Shown: positions 8,063-15,029 of the stretch, piece after piece
How positions within the stretch are numbered: the stretch's first letter is position 1
Layout: each line of letters begins with the position of its first letter
Assembly (NCBI GenBank): GCA_025451135.1
Contig: JANWKW010000086.1
Location: 1 to 16,136, forward strand
Reading direction: 5' to 3'
DNA from: Vulcanimicrobiia bacterium
GTDB lineage: Bacteria; Vulcanimicrobiota; Vulcanimicrobiia; Vulcanimicrobiales; Vulcanimicrobiaceae
Length of the DNA stretch: 16,136 nt
The notes under the pieces: model-generated
The model's database searches: none
Seen by the model: the letters and a program-made list of their open reading frames with translations, nothing else
Told to the model about the DNA's origin: nothing
Made by a program: the position numbers and the translations under genes

Positions 8063-9295
8063 CTAGACGGCGGCGCCGCGCTTGAAGATCCGGCGCAGGG
8101 CGTTCTTGAAGCGCCAGATGCGCCCGGTCTGGATCTGATCGATCCGCGTCGCCAGGTCGGTCGTCTCGGTACGCGTCCGGTCGATGGCCGCTCCGAGGTG
8201 ACGTACGAATAGCGCCGCCAGCGTGCGGTAGCGTGCGCGCTCGCGCTCGACGTCCTCGCGCACGCCTTCCAATTCTTCGAGCGTCGCCTGCGAGACGCGC
8301 TGCGCGTCCAGTGCCGCGTACAGCTCGCTCACCAAGGCGACGTTCAACCGCTCCGCGCCCACCAGCCGGTCCCGCAGGGCAGATGCCGTCCGGCGGCTCG
8401 CATCCAGTTCGCGCGTGGCCGCCTCGAGCGCCGTCAGCGCCTCGCCCAACTCGCCCTCGAGACGGACCGTGCCCTCGTCGATCCGGGACGTCAGTTCCGC
8501 ATTGAGACGCTCGTAGCCGACCCGGGCGTTCGCGAGTTCGGTGTTGACCGCGAGATAGCGTTTCGCGATCGCGCGCGTCGCGAGGTCGTCGGCGAGCGGC
8601 GACGCCTTGACGACGAATTGCAGCGTCTCGCATTCGGGGTCGCGCCGGATGGACTCGACGATCTCGCTCTTGTAGTCGGTCGGGATCAGCGGCGGCACCA
8701 GCGTCGAGGGCTCGAAGAGCGGCAGCCTCGTCCGGTCCATCGATTCGACGCGATAGCCGGCGCACACGAACAGCTCGTCGACCGTCTTGGCGGTGAAGAA
8801 GCGGAGGTTCGCATCGTCGAGGATGCCGAGCTCGCGATAGTCGAAACTGCCGTCGAGCAGCTTGAGCCGGACCGCGCCGTGCGCGACGTTCGGGATCGCG
8901 GCGATCAGGAAGCCGCCCGGGCGGAGCGCGGCGCGCGCCTCTTCGAGCAGCCGGGTCGGATAGCGGAGATGTTCGAGGACGCCGGCGCAGACGATCGCGT
9001 CGAACGAAGCCCCGTCGACCAGGCTCGAGAGCGGGGTTCCGTCGAGGTCCGCGACGATCGCGCGGGTGCAGTACGCGCGCGCCGCTTCCACCGCGACCGG
9101 GCTCAAGTCGATGCCGACGACGTCGCACTCGCGCTGGGTCAGGTGCATCGCGAACGAACCGTCCCCGCATCCCAGATCCAGGACGCGCTTGCGCTCGCCG
9201 ATCATCTCGACCATCTTGCCGACGCTGCCGTCGGGATCGACCGGCGGACGCTTGGCAACGCGTTCCGGATACCGCTGGGTCCTATTGGAAAGCAC
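8063..9295 (-). CDS. Class I SAM-dependent methyltransferase with C-terminal coiled coil
   Basis: The protein has 410 residues. The N-terminal ~220 residues form a Rossmann-fold methyltransferase. Motif I is LDLGCGDG (39-46), followed by the acidic strand end VVGIDLS. Motif II lies around FDAIVCAGVLEHL and motif III around LRPGGFLIAAIPN. This is the pattern of the Methyltransf_11/23 group. After a linker come about 150 Arg/Glu/Ala-rich residues with heptad character (235-375), probably a coiled coil for oligomerisation or scaffolding. The protein ends in a basic tail (RIWRFKNALRRIFKR) of a kind often seen in cell-surface glycan biosynthesis proteins. A role in polysaccharide or O-antigen methylation is therefore an inference, and the substrate is unknown. 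I chose the GTG at 9295 because GAGGGG sits 6 nt upstream. The GTG at 9301 would leave no spacing. It follows the LD-carboxypeptidase by 36 nt and is the last gene of the leftward unit. Confidence 0.8.
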   Translation of the reverse strand: MLSNRTQRYPERVAKRPPVDPDGSVGKMVEMIGERKRVLDLGCGDGSFAMHLTQRECDVVGIDLSPVAVEAARAYCTRAIVADLDGTPLSSLVDGASFDAIVCAGVLEHLRYPTRLLEEARAALRPGGFLIAAIPNVAHGAVRLKLLDGSFDYRELGILDDANLRFFTAKTVDELFVCAGYRVESMDRTRLPLFEPSTLVPPLIPTDYKSEIVESIRRDPECETLQFVVKASPLADDLATRAIAKRYLAVNTELANARVGYERLNAELTSRIDEGTVRLEGELGEALTALEAATRELDASRRTASALRDRLVGAERLNVALVSELYAALDAQRVSQATLEELEGVREDVERERARYRTLAALFVRHLGAAIDRTRTETTDLATRIDQIQTGRIWRFKNALRRIFKRGAAV

Positions 9296-9331
9296 CGACA
9301 CCCCCTCGTCCGTCTGGTTCTCCCGGGCCGT

Positions 9332-10249
9332 TCAAAGCCCTGGACCCCGCTCGACGGCAAGCGTACGTTCGCCCGAATCCAATGTCGCTGAGGCGCCGAT
9401 CGGCAGAGTCCACTGCTCTCCATCATGCCCGATCGGAGCGCCGGTCAACACCGGAACGCCGAGATCGCCGAAACGGTCGGCGATCACGTGGCCGAGACGG
9501 CGCTCCGGCTCGGCGTCCTCGTCCGCGTCGCAGCCGGCAAAGGTGCCGAGGACGATTCCGAGGGCGCCTCGCAGGGTTCCGCTCTCGCGCAGCTGCGTCA
9601 CCATCCGGTCGATCCGGTAGGGCGCCTCGTCGACCTCTTCGAGGAAGACGATCGCGCCGGCGCAGTCGATCGCGTATGGCGTCCCGACGAGCGCCGCCAT
9701 CAGGGACAGGTTGCCGCCCGCGAGCCGCCCGCGCGCGCGCCCGGGCACCAGCGCCCGTCCGCCCGGGACCGCCAGCGTCCCGATCGGGGCGTCCGAGAAC
9801 GCGGCGCGACGCAGCCAGCCGATCTCGGCCGGACCGAACGGCGAGAGCGCGACGACCGGGCCGTGGAACGTCACCACGCCCGCTCGGGCCGTGCACGCCC
9901 CCAGCAGCGCGGTCAGGTCCGAATACCCGAGCAGGATCTTCGGGTCGGCGCGAAGCGCGTCGTACTCGACCAGATCGAGCAGGCGGGTCGTGCCGTAGCC
10001 GCCCCGCACGGCGAAGATCCCGCGCACGTCCGGATCGCGCAGCGCCGCGTTGAGATCGGCGGCGCGCTCCGCATCCGTCCCCGCGAGGAATCCGCGACGA
10101 CCGAGCACGTGTTCGCCCAGGATCGGACGCAGGCCGAGCGCTTCGACGCGCGCGACCGCCGCGTCCAATTCGACCGGCGACGCGAGCGGGCCGGCCGGCG
10201 CGATCAGCGCGACCGCATCGCCGGGGCGCAGTGCGGGCGGATAGATCAT
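9332..10249 (-). CDS. LD-carboxypeptidase, peptidase family S66 (LdcA/MccF-like)
   Basis: The protein has 305 residues, the typical family length of about 300. An N-terminal flavodoxin-like part starts with LRPGDAVALIAPAGP. It contains the nucleophile motif GYSD with Ser110, preceded by the family stretch FAVRGGYGTTRLL. The C-terminal half provides the acid in VFLEEVDE (Glu204 or Glu205) and the histidine in GAPIGHDGEQWTLPIG (His274), completing the Ser-Glu-His triad of S66 enzymes. LdcA removes the terminal D-alanine from murein tetrapeptides during peptidoglycan recycling in the cytoplasm. MccF-type relatives instead cleave microcin C-like peptide nucleotides. No signal peptide is seen, which fits a cytoplasmic enzyme. 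The start ATG at 10249 overlaps the helicase stop by 4 nt (ATGA), so translation is probably coupled. Nothing nearby makes or exports a microcin, so wall recycling is the likelier role. Confidence 0.88.
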   Translation of the reverse strand: MIYPPALRPGDAVALIAPAGPLASPVELDAAVARVEALGLRPILGEHVLGRRGFLAGTDAERAADLNAALRDPDVRGIFAVRGGYGTTRLLDLVEYDALRADPKILLGYSDLTALLGACTARAGVVTFHGPVVALSPFGPAEIGWLRRAAFSDAPIGTLAVPGGRALVPGRARGRLAGGNLSLMAALVGTPYAIDCAGAIVFLEEVDEAPYRIDRMVTQLRESGTLRGALGIVLGTFAGCDADEDAEPERRLGHVIADRFGDLGVPVLTGAPIGHDGEQWTLPIGASATLDSGERTLAVERGPGL

Positions 10250-12216
10250 GGCTTCGTCAACGCGACGCGCTCCGGGTAGATCGGACGATTGACGATCCGC
10301 TGCAGCGCGTCCGCCTTTGCGGTCAGCGCCAGATCGGAGAAGCGCGCGAACGCATCGCGTTCGGCCTCGCCTTCGGCGAACCGTTCGGTCTGCCGCAGGT
10401 CCACGGTGCCCTCGACTTGCAGGAAGCGCAGATACCGGCCGTCGTCGTCGAAGCCGGTCTCGAGCAGCCCGGCATCCTCGAAGATCCGCACGGCGGCGCC
10501 GACGCTGCGCTCGTTCGCCTTGTCGAGATCGAGGGTCCGCGAGATATCGGCGTAGGTCGCGCGCAGCTCGCCGGCATGGGCCATGCCCTTCATCCCGCGA
10601 TAGAGCTCGCGCAGGACCGGAAGCGTGGGCGCGTCGCGATCGATGATGAACTCGTTGATGCGTTTGTCCGCGTCGCCGTATAGCAGGTGGATGTCCGCCG
10701 GCAGTCCGTCGCGGCCGGCGCGGCCGGCCTGCTGGTTGAACTCGGTGAAGTCGAAGTTGAGATGGTAGAGCACGACGTGCCGCACGTCGGGAAGGTCGAT
10801 GCCTTCGCCGAACGCCGAGGTCGCGATCACGATGCGGATCTCGCCCGCGCGGAAGTACCGCTCGACCTGCAGACGATCCTCGGTCGGCATGCCGGCGTGG
10901 TAGAACATCACGGTGTCGCCCAGCCGCCTGCGCAGACCGTCGGCGACTTTCTGCGCCTCCGTGCGCGACATGCAATACACGATCGCCTTGCCGTCGTCCG
11001 AGCGGTCGAGCAGCTCGGCCAGATAGCCGATCTTGTCCTTGGTGCCGCGGGCGTCGATCATCCCGAGATTCTCGCGGACGGTCGGATCGATCACCCACGC
11101 GTCGATGCCCAGCTCGCAGGTGACGTGCGCGAAGGCGGCGTCGCCGGCGGTCGCGGTGAGCGCCAGCACTTGCGGCGAGCCGAGCGACGCGATCGACGCG
11201 CCCAGCTTGCCGTAGGCCGGCCGGTGTTTGGACTCGTAGAGGTGATGGGCTTCGTCGACGACGACCAGCCGCGGCACGCTCGGACCCGCGAACGCGTCGC
11301 GGTGGAACGTCAGGAACTCCGGCGTCGCCAGGATGATATCCCACGAACCGTCCTCGAGCGCGGCGAACAGGGCGGTGCGTTCGTCCGGCGTGATCGAACC
11401 GTTGGCGCGCAGGATCCGCAGTCCGAACGGATCGAGCTTGCGCGCGAGCGCCTCGAATTGATCGTTGGCGAGCGCGCGCAGCGGATAGATCACCAGCGTC
11501 TTCTCACCGTGAGCGAGCGCGCGCCGGGCCGCCGTCAGCTGGAAGCAGAACGATTTCCCGCGCCCCGTCCCGAGGACCGCGAGGGTGTTCTTGCCGGCAT
11601 CGACCCGTTCGAGCACGTCGAGCTGCGCGCGGTGCGGCCGGTGATCCCCGAGCAGCGCGCGGATCAGCGCCTCGTCGTCGCCGCGCAGGCGCTCGCGCGC
11701 TTCGCCGGCGTCGGCCTTCTCGAACGCCGCGACGCGCTTGCGCCAGACGAAGATATTGACGCCGCGATGCTTCTCTCCACCGCCGGTGAGCGAGGCGACG
11801 CGCGCGCCGTAAGGCGTGCCTTCGTCGAAGACCGGGGCGATCTCGCGTGCGATCTCCTTGCGCAAGAAGCCGAGTTGGAGGCTGCCGAAGTGGACCGCGA
11901 TCGCGTTGGGATCGAACGGATTGTCGGGCTGACGGATCAACGCCAGCTCCGCGCCCTCGACCAGGCCCTCGAGGATGTCCTGACGCCCTTCGAACGAGAC
12001 GCCGACGATCTTGGTGTGGAACGTCTGCGCGTCGGCGATCCCGGCGAACGGCTCGCGCCGCAGGAACTCCTCGCGACGCAAAAATGCGTCCGCGATAAAT
12101 GCGGACGCATCGTTGCTGCCTCTGTCATCCCGAGCGCGGCGAAGCGGAGTCGAGGGACCGCCTAGCGCCTCTAATGCCCGCTCGAATGCCGCCTCCGACA
12201 CGGTCGGACGCGGCAT
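10246..12216 (-). CDS. HIRAN domain-RecQ-like DEAH-box DNA helicase
   Basis: Starting at the ATG at 12216, the protein has 656 residues. Residues 65-165 match a HIRAN domain (FHTKIVGVSFEGRQ, NPFDPNAIAV, LGFLRKEIA), a module that in HLTF/Rad5 proteins recognises DNA ends. A superfamily 2 helicase follows: Walker A GTGRGKS (216-222), YPLRALANDQ, DEAH (321-324), TAT (354-356), and motif VI QQAGRAGRDG (495-504), closest in style to RecQ. The RecQ zinc-binding cysteines are absent: I see no cysteine after motif VI. A winged-helix-like C-terminus may remain. It probably unwinds DNA in repair or restart. The frame also begins at ATG 12246, overlapping secF by 23 nt. I prefer 12216, 7 nt after the secF stop, because a weak purine-rich element (AGAGAAG) precedes it. 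The first 60 codons hold a repeat and a hairpin and may not be native coding sequence. Confidence 0.82.
   Translation of the reverse strand: MPRPTVSEAAFERALEALGGPSTPLRRARDDRGSNDASAFIADAFLRREEFLRREPFAGIADAQTFHTKIVGVSFEGRQDILEGLVEGAELALIRQPDNPFDPNAIAVHFGSLQLGFLRKEIAREIAPVFDEGTPYGARVASLTGGGEKHRGVNIFVWRKRVAAFEKADAGEARERLRGDDEALIRALLGDHRPHRAQLDVLERVDAGKNTLAVLGTGRGKSFCFQLTAARRALAHGEKTLVIYPLRALANDQFEALARKLDPFGLRILRANGSITPDERTALFAALEDGSWDIILATPEFLTFHRDAFAGPSVPRLVVVDEAHHLYESKHRPAYGKLGASIASLGSPQVLALTATAGDAAFAHVTCELGIDAWVIDPTVRENLGMIDARGTKDKIGYLAELLDRSDDGKAIVYCMSRTEAQKVADGLRRRLGDTVMFYHAGMPTEDRLQVERYFRAGEIRIVIATSAFGEGIDLPDVRHVVLYHLNFDFTEFNQQAGRAGRDGLPADIHLLYGDADKRINEFIIDRDAPTLPVLRELYRGMKGMAHAGELRATYADISRTLDLDKANERSVGAAVRIFEDAGLLETGFDDDGRYLRFLQVEGTVDLRQTERFAEGEAERDAFARFSDLALTAKADALQRIVNRPIYPERVALTKP
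12084..12110 (-). repeat. Perfect 10-bp hairpin with downstream T-run inside the helicase N-terminus
   Basis: The arms are ATGCGTCCGC (12084-12093) and GCGGACGCAT (12101-12110), with a 7-nt AT-rich loop. On the - strand the stem is followed directly by TTTT, giving five T's in a row, which is the layout of an intrinsic terminator for transcripts coming from secF. It lies in the open frame of the helicase, where it encodes the codons for about ASAFIADAF and uses TTT and TTG, unlike the surrounding G/C-ending codons. It could also be an exonuclease-blocking or attenuating structure. Confidence 0.55.
12122..12159. repeat. Dispersed-repeat-like element (GTCATCCCGAGCG... type)
   Basis: This 38-nt stretch begins CTGTCATCCCGAGCGCGG and ends AGTCGAGGGACC. 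It closely resembles a short repeat often seen scattered between genes in diverse bacterial genomes (GTCATCCTGAGCG...AAGGAC type). That comparison is from memory and no search was run. Here it lies within the helicase reading frame and is translated as PSTPLRRARDDRG, including a rare AGA codon. Only one copy is present in the window. Confidence 0.5.
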
Positions 12217-12223
12217 CGCGCGA

Positions 12224-13549
12224 TCACTTCTCTTCGCTTGCGTCATCCGTCGGAGCCGCCGGCGACTCCGGCGCGACGGTCGGTTCGAAGCCTTCGAGAT
12301 TCAGTTTGACCTCTTCGTGGCCCTGATCGAAGGCCGCATCGTGCAGGCCCTGGTTCTGGGCGTCGAGCGGATCCACGTCTTCGTCGTGCCCGTACGCCTG
12401 CGGCTCTTCCACGGCGGTCGTCGAGCCGGCGTCGTCGCGGGTGCGCTTGTAGCGCACCGGGCCGGTCGACGGTTCGCGGGTCGACTTGGCCTTCTCGCGC
12501 CGCGCGCGACGCGCGGCCACGATGTCCTCGCGGGCGGCGCCGCCGCGACCCGCCAGCGCGGTCGCGTCCGCGCGCGTGCGCGGGCTCGCCGCTGCGGACG
12601 GCCCGGCCGCCCTGCGCGCCGCCGCGGCCGCCATCTGACGTTCGCGGAAGCGCAGCACCAGCGGCGCGGAGTAGAAGATCGAGTGATAGCCGCCCGAGAC
12701 GATGCCGACGAGCAGCGCGAACGCGAAGTCCTTGAGCGAGTCGCCGCCCAGGATCAGCAGCGCGAGCAGCGTGATGATGACGGTCGCGAGCGTGTTGAAC
12801 GAGCGCGTCATGGTCTGCTTGATCGACTCGTTGACGATCCTGTCGTACGGCGCGCCGACCATCAGCTTGGTGTTCTCGCGGATACGATCGAGGATGACGA
12901 TCGTGTCCATGACCGAGTAGCCGATGACCGTCAGGACGGCGGCCAGGAAGGCGTCGTCGGCCCGCTGGTTGGCGAGCGCGTAGATGCCGATCATCATGGC
13001 CGCGTCGCGCACCAGCGCGATGACCGTGACGAGGCCGAAGATGTAGTTCCAGCCGAACCGGAACGCGATGTAGAGGAATTGGATGCCGAGCGCGATCAGC
13101 AAGGCCCACAGCGCGTTGCGCAGGTACTCGCCGCCCAGCGAGGCCTGGACCGAGGTGATCTCGGATTTGGCGCGATCGACCGGGGCGACCGTGTTGAGGG
13201 CGTCCCACAGCCGGTTCGAATCGTCGGCGAACGAGGTCTGCGTCTCGATCGAGACGGCGTCGCCGGCGTCGCCGAGCGTGGTGATCTTCTCTTCGTTGAG
13301 GTTGAGCCCCGCGAGCGCGCCCTTGACCGCGTCGGTCGTGACCGGCTTGGTGAAGGTCGCCTTGATGTCGGTGCCGCCCGTGAACGAGAGGCCCAGGCGC
13401 AGCGCGTGCGAGGGTTGGAAGCCGCCGCCCGGGGCGGTGACCGAGTGGTAGACCATCGCCGCAAAACCGAGGGCGATGACCGCGTACGAGATGATCGAGA
13501 CGGTCTTGAACCATCCGACCACGTTCCAGTTGAGCTTGCGGAACAACAT
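12224..13549 (-). CDS. secF: Protein translocase subunit SecF
   Basis: The protein has 441 residues, against about 300-320 for typical SecF. The N-terminal membrane segment (SIISYAVIALGFAAMVY, 18-34) is followed by the LGLSFTGGTDI motif (52-62) and the periplasmic P1-like domain. The membrane core at about 145-300 includes FRFGWNYIFGLVTVIALVRD, the SecF signature GYSVMDTIVILDRIREN (210-226) and a RSFNTLATV segment. SecF works with SecD, using the proton gradient to pull exported proteins through SecYEG. Residues 302-441 form an extra ~140-residue hydrophilic tail. It is first Ala/Arg-rich (MAAAAARRAAG, ARRARREKAKS), then acidic (DEDVDP, DDASEEK), probably disordered and cytoplasmic. The ATG at 13549 lies 3 nt after the secD stop, consistent with coupled expression. 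No frameshift or missing core motif was noticed. Confidence 0.95.
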   Translation of the reverse strand: MLFRKLNWNVVGWFKTVSIISYAVIALGFAAMVYHSVTAPGGGFQPSHALRLGLSFTGGTDIKATFTKPVTTDAVKGALAGLNLNEEKITTLGDAGDAVSIETQTSFADDSNRLWDALNTVAPVDRAKSEITSVQASLGGEYLRNALWALLIALGIQFLYIAFRFGWNYIFGLVTVIALVRDAAMMIGIYALANQRADDAFLAAVLTVIGYSVMDTIVILDRIRENTKLMVGAPYDRIVNESIKQTMTRSFNTLATVIITLLALLILGGDSLKDFAFALLVGIVSGGYHSIFYSAPLVLRFRERQMAAAAARRAAGPSAAASPRTRADATALAGRGGAAREDIVAARRARREKAKSTREPSTGPVRYKRTRDDAGSTTAVEEPQAYGHDEDVDPLDAQNQGLHDAAFDQGHEEVKLNLEGFEPTVAPESPAAPTDDASEEK

Positions 13550-13552
13550 GGC

Positions 13553-14923
13553 TTATGCCCCCGCCTTCGACAAGATGCCGATCTCGCCGCGCTTGACGCC
13601 GTAGAGTTCCGGCGCGGTCGCGACGTCGTTGTCGACCAGGACGTCGACGAAGAAGCGGGTGATGAAGACCGCCGTCACCAGCGACAGCACGGTTCCCCAG
13701 AACAGCGTGAAGGCGAAGCCTTTGACCGTTCCGGTGCCGAGCAAGAACAGCACGCCGGAGCCGACGATGGTGGTGAAGTGGCTGTCGAAGACGGCCGAGA
13801 AGGCGCGGGCGAACCCGACGCGCACCGCGGCGCGCATCGTCTTGCCGTGCCAGAGCTCCTCTTTGATGCGCTCGAAGATCAGGACGTTCGCGTCGACCGC
13901 CATACCGATCGAGAGCACGAAGCCCGCGATACCCGGCAGGGTCAGGGTCGCGTGCGAGAACGCCAAGAGCGCGAGCATCATCGCGACGTAGATGATCAGC
14001 GCGACGTCGGCCAGGAAGCCCGGCAGACGGTAGACGAGGATCATGAACAGCATGACGACGATCAGGCCGCCGATCGACGCGTAGAGCGACTTCGTAAGGT
14101 CGATCGCGCCGAGCGTCGGACCGATCGATTCTTTCTCGATGACCTTCACGCCGACCGGCAGCGCGCCGGCGTTGAGCTCGTTGGCGAGCGTGATGGTCTG
14201 CTCTTGGGTGAACTGGCCGGTGATCTGGCCGCTGTCGGAGATCGGGCCCTGCAGCGTCGGAGCCGAGACGTAGCGGTGGTCGAGGAAGATCCCGAGCGGC
14301 TGGCCGAGATGCGTCGACGTCAGCTTGTAGAAGCGGGCCGCGTCCTTCGTCTGGAAGTCCACGACCGGCGCTCCGCCCGTCTGCGTGTAGGCCGCCTGGG
14401 CCGCCTTGACGTCCTTACCGGAGTAGACGACCGGTCCGCCCTGCGCGTAGGCCGTCTGCGCGACGTACTTCTCGGCGGCGTCGCGCTGCGCTTTGGTCGT
14501 GCTGGCGACCGGCGCGTTGAGCACCGCGAGCGCGGCCTCGCCCTGCTGGACGACGGCCGGCGGCAAGATCTTGAAGTCGAGGACGGCGATCTGCTTGATC
14601 ACGGTCTCGGCCCGGTCCGGGTTGTTGTCGCCCGGCAGTTCGACCAAGATGCGATCGGTGCCGACCTTGCTGATGGTCGGTTCGGCGACGCCCAGGCCGT
14701 TGATGCGGCGATCGATCACTTCGACCGTCTGCTCTTGCTCCATCGAGCCGATCTTCGGCACTTCCGCCGTCGGCGTCAGCTGGAGCAGCAGGCGCGCACC
14801 GCCGCGCAGATCGAGGCCGAGATGGACGTTCTTGCTCACCGGGTTGATCAAAAACCACGAGAGCACGCAGACACCGATCACGACCAGCGCCTTGAACGGC
14901 GTCTTGAGATTGTTCCAGTTCAT
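13553..14923 (-). CDS. secD: Protein translocase subunit SecD
   Basis: The protein has 456 residues, within the range of shorter SecD proteins (E. coli is 615). The first membrane helix (KALVVIGVCVLSWFLINPV) is followed by LGLDLRGGARLLLQL (35-49), the SecD signature. The periplasmic P1 region holds VEVIDRRINGLGVAEP and ILVELPG; an Ala/Gln-rich head region occupies about 125-185. The membrane core begins near residue 283 and includes GMAVDANVLIFERIKEEL (340-357), with the conserved Asp344 of the proton path, then HFTTIVGSGVLFLLGTGTVKGFAFTL. I chose the ATG at 14923 (MNWNNLKTPF). The frame is open to an ATG at 14974, but the extra residues MPRRRFFLKYVSNEVRF do not resemble SecD and overlap a leader hairpin region. 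SecD and SecF are encoded separately and adjacently, as in most bacteria. yajC is not immediately upstream; an flhA-like gene is. Confidence 0.95.
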   Translation of the reverse strand: MNWNNLKTPFKALVVIGVCVLSWFLINPVSKNVHLGLDLRGGARLLLQLTPTAEVPKIGSMEQEQTVEVIDRRINGLGVAEPTISKVGTDRILVELPGDNNPDRAETVIKQIAVLDFKILPPAVVQQGEAALAVLNAPVASTTKAQRDAAEKYVAQTAYAQGGPVVYSGKDVKAAQAAYTQTGGAPVVDFQTKDAARFYKLTSTHLGQPLGIFLDHRYVSAPTLQGPISDSGQITGQFTQEQTITLANELNAGALPVGVKVIEKESIGPTLGAIDLTKSLYASIGGLIVVMLFMILVYRLPGFLADVALIIYVAMMLALLAFSHATLTLPGIAGFVLSIGMAVDANVLIFERIKEELWHGKTMRAAVRVGFARAFSAVFDSHFTTIVGSGVLFLLGTGTVKGFAFTLFWGTVLSLVTAVFITRFFVDVLVDNDVATAPELYGVKRGEIGILSKAGA

Positions 14924-14927
14924 AAAC

Positions 14928-14952
14928 CGTACTTCATTAGAGACGTACTTCA
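14928..14952 (-). repeat. Nine-base direct repeat just upstream of secD
   Basis: TGAAGTACG (read on the - strand) occurs twice, at 14944-14952 and 14928-14936, a centre-to-centre period of 16 nt. The second copy sits 4 nt before the secD start codon and may include its weak ribosome binding site. A repeated site in a leader could bind a regulator or pair in RNA. No known operator was recognised. Confidence 0.35.
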
Positions 14953-14954
14953 AG

Positions 14955-14987
14955 AAAAAGCGGCGCCGCGGCACGGGGTGCCCGGCG
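14955..14987 (-). terminator. Terminator- or attenuator-like hairpin with T-run between flhA and secD
   Basis: On the - strand a 9-bp GC-rich stem has an outer CGCC/GGCG part (14984-14987 with 14964-14967) and an inner GGCAC/GTGCC part (14978-14982 with 14970-14974), around a CCC loop with small bulges. Four nt later comes TTTTTCTT (14952-14959). It lies about 40 nt after the flhA stop, as expected for a terminator. If the promoter upstream is real, it also falls in the secD leader, where it could act as an attenuator. Confidence 0.45.
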
Positions 14988-14999
14988 TCAAACCCACAA

Positions 15000-15029
15000 A
15001 GTGTAGCAAAGCCTGATTCCGGCCGTCAA
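15000..15029 (-). promoter_or_regulatory. Sigma70-like promoter candidate for the secD-secF unit
   Basis: TTGACG (15024-15029) and TACACT (15000-15005) on the - strand are separated by 18 nt. The -35 matches consensus at 5 of 6 bases and the -10 at 4 of 6. The -35 overlaps the flhA stop codon. Transcription would start near 14993, giving a leader of about 70 nt before the secD ATG at 14923. Confidence 0.45.

Noticed and set aside
6447..9170. 907-codon - strand open frame opposite the second S10 gene and out of frame with the methyltransferase
   Set aside because: It is low-complexity and Arg-rich, crosses real gene boundaries and has no family motif. It is a GC shadow.
9302..9331. Promoter between LD-carboxypeptidase and methyltransferase
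   Set aside because: The gap between the two genes is about 36 nt and shows no credible -35/-10 pair; the GAGGGG in it is better explained as a ribosome binding site.
12084..12159. CRISPR-like or mobile-element array
   Set aside because: There is only one copy each of a hairpin and a repeat-like element, with no spacers, transposase or target duplications in the window.
12011..15016. 1001-codon + strand open frame opposite helicase, secF and secD
   Set aside because: It spans three well-supported genes on the other strand and reads as charged low-complexity sequence.
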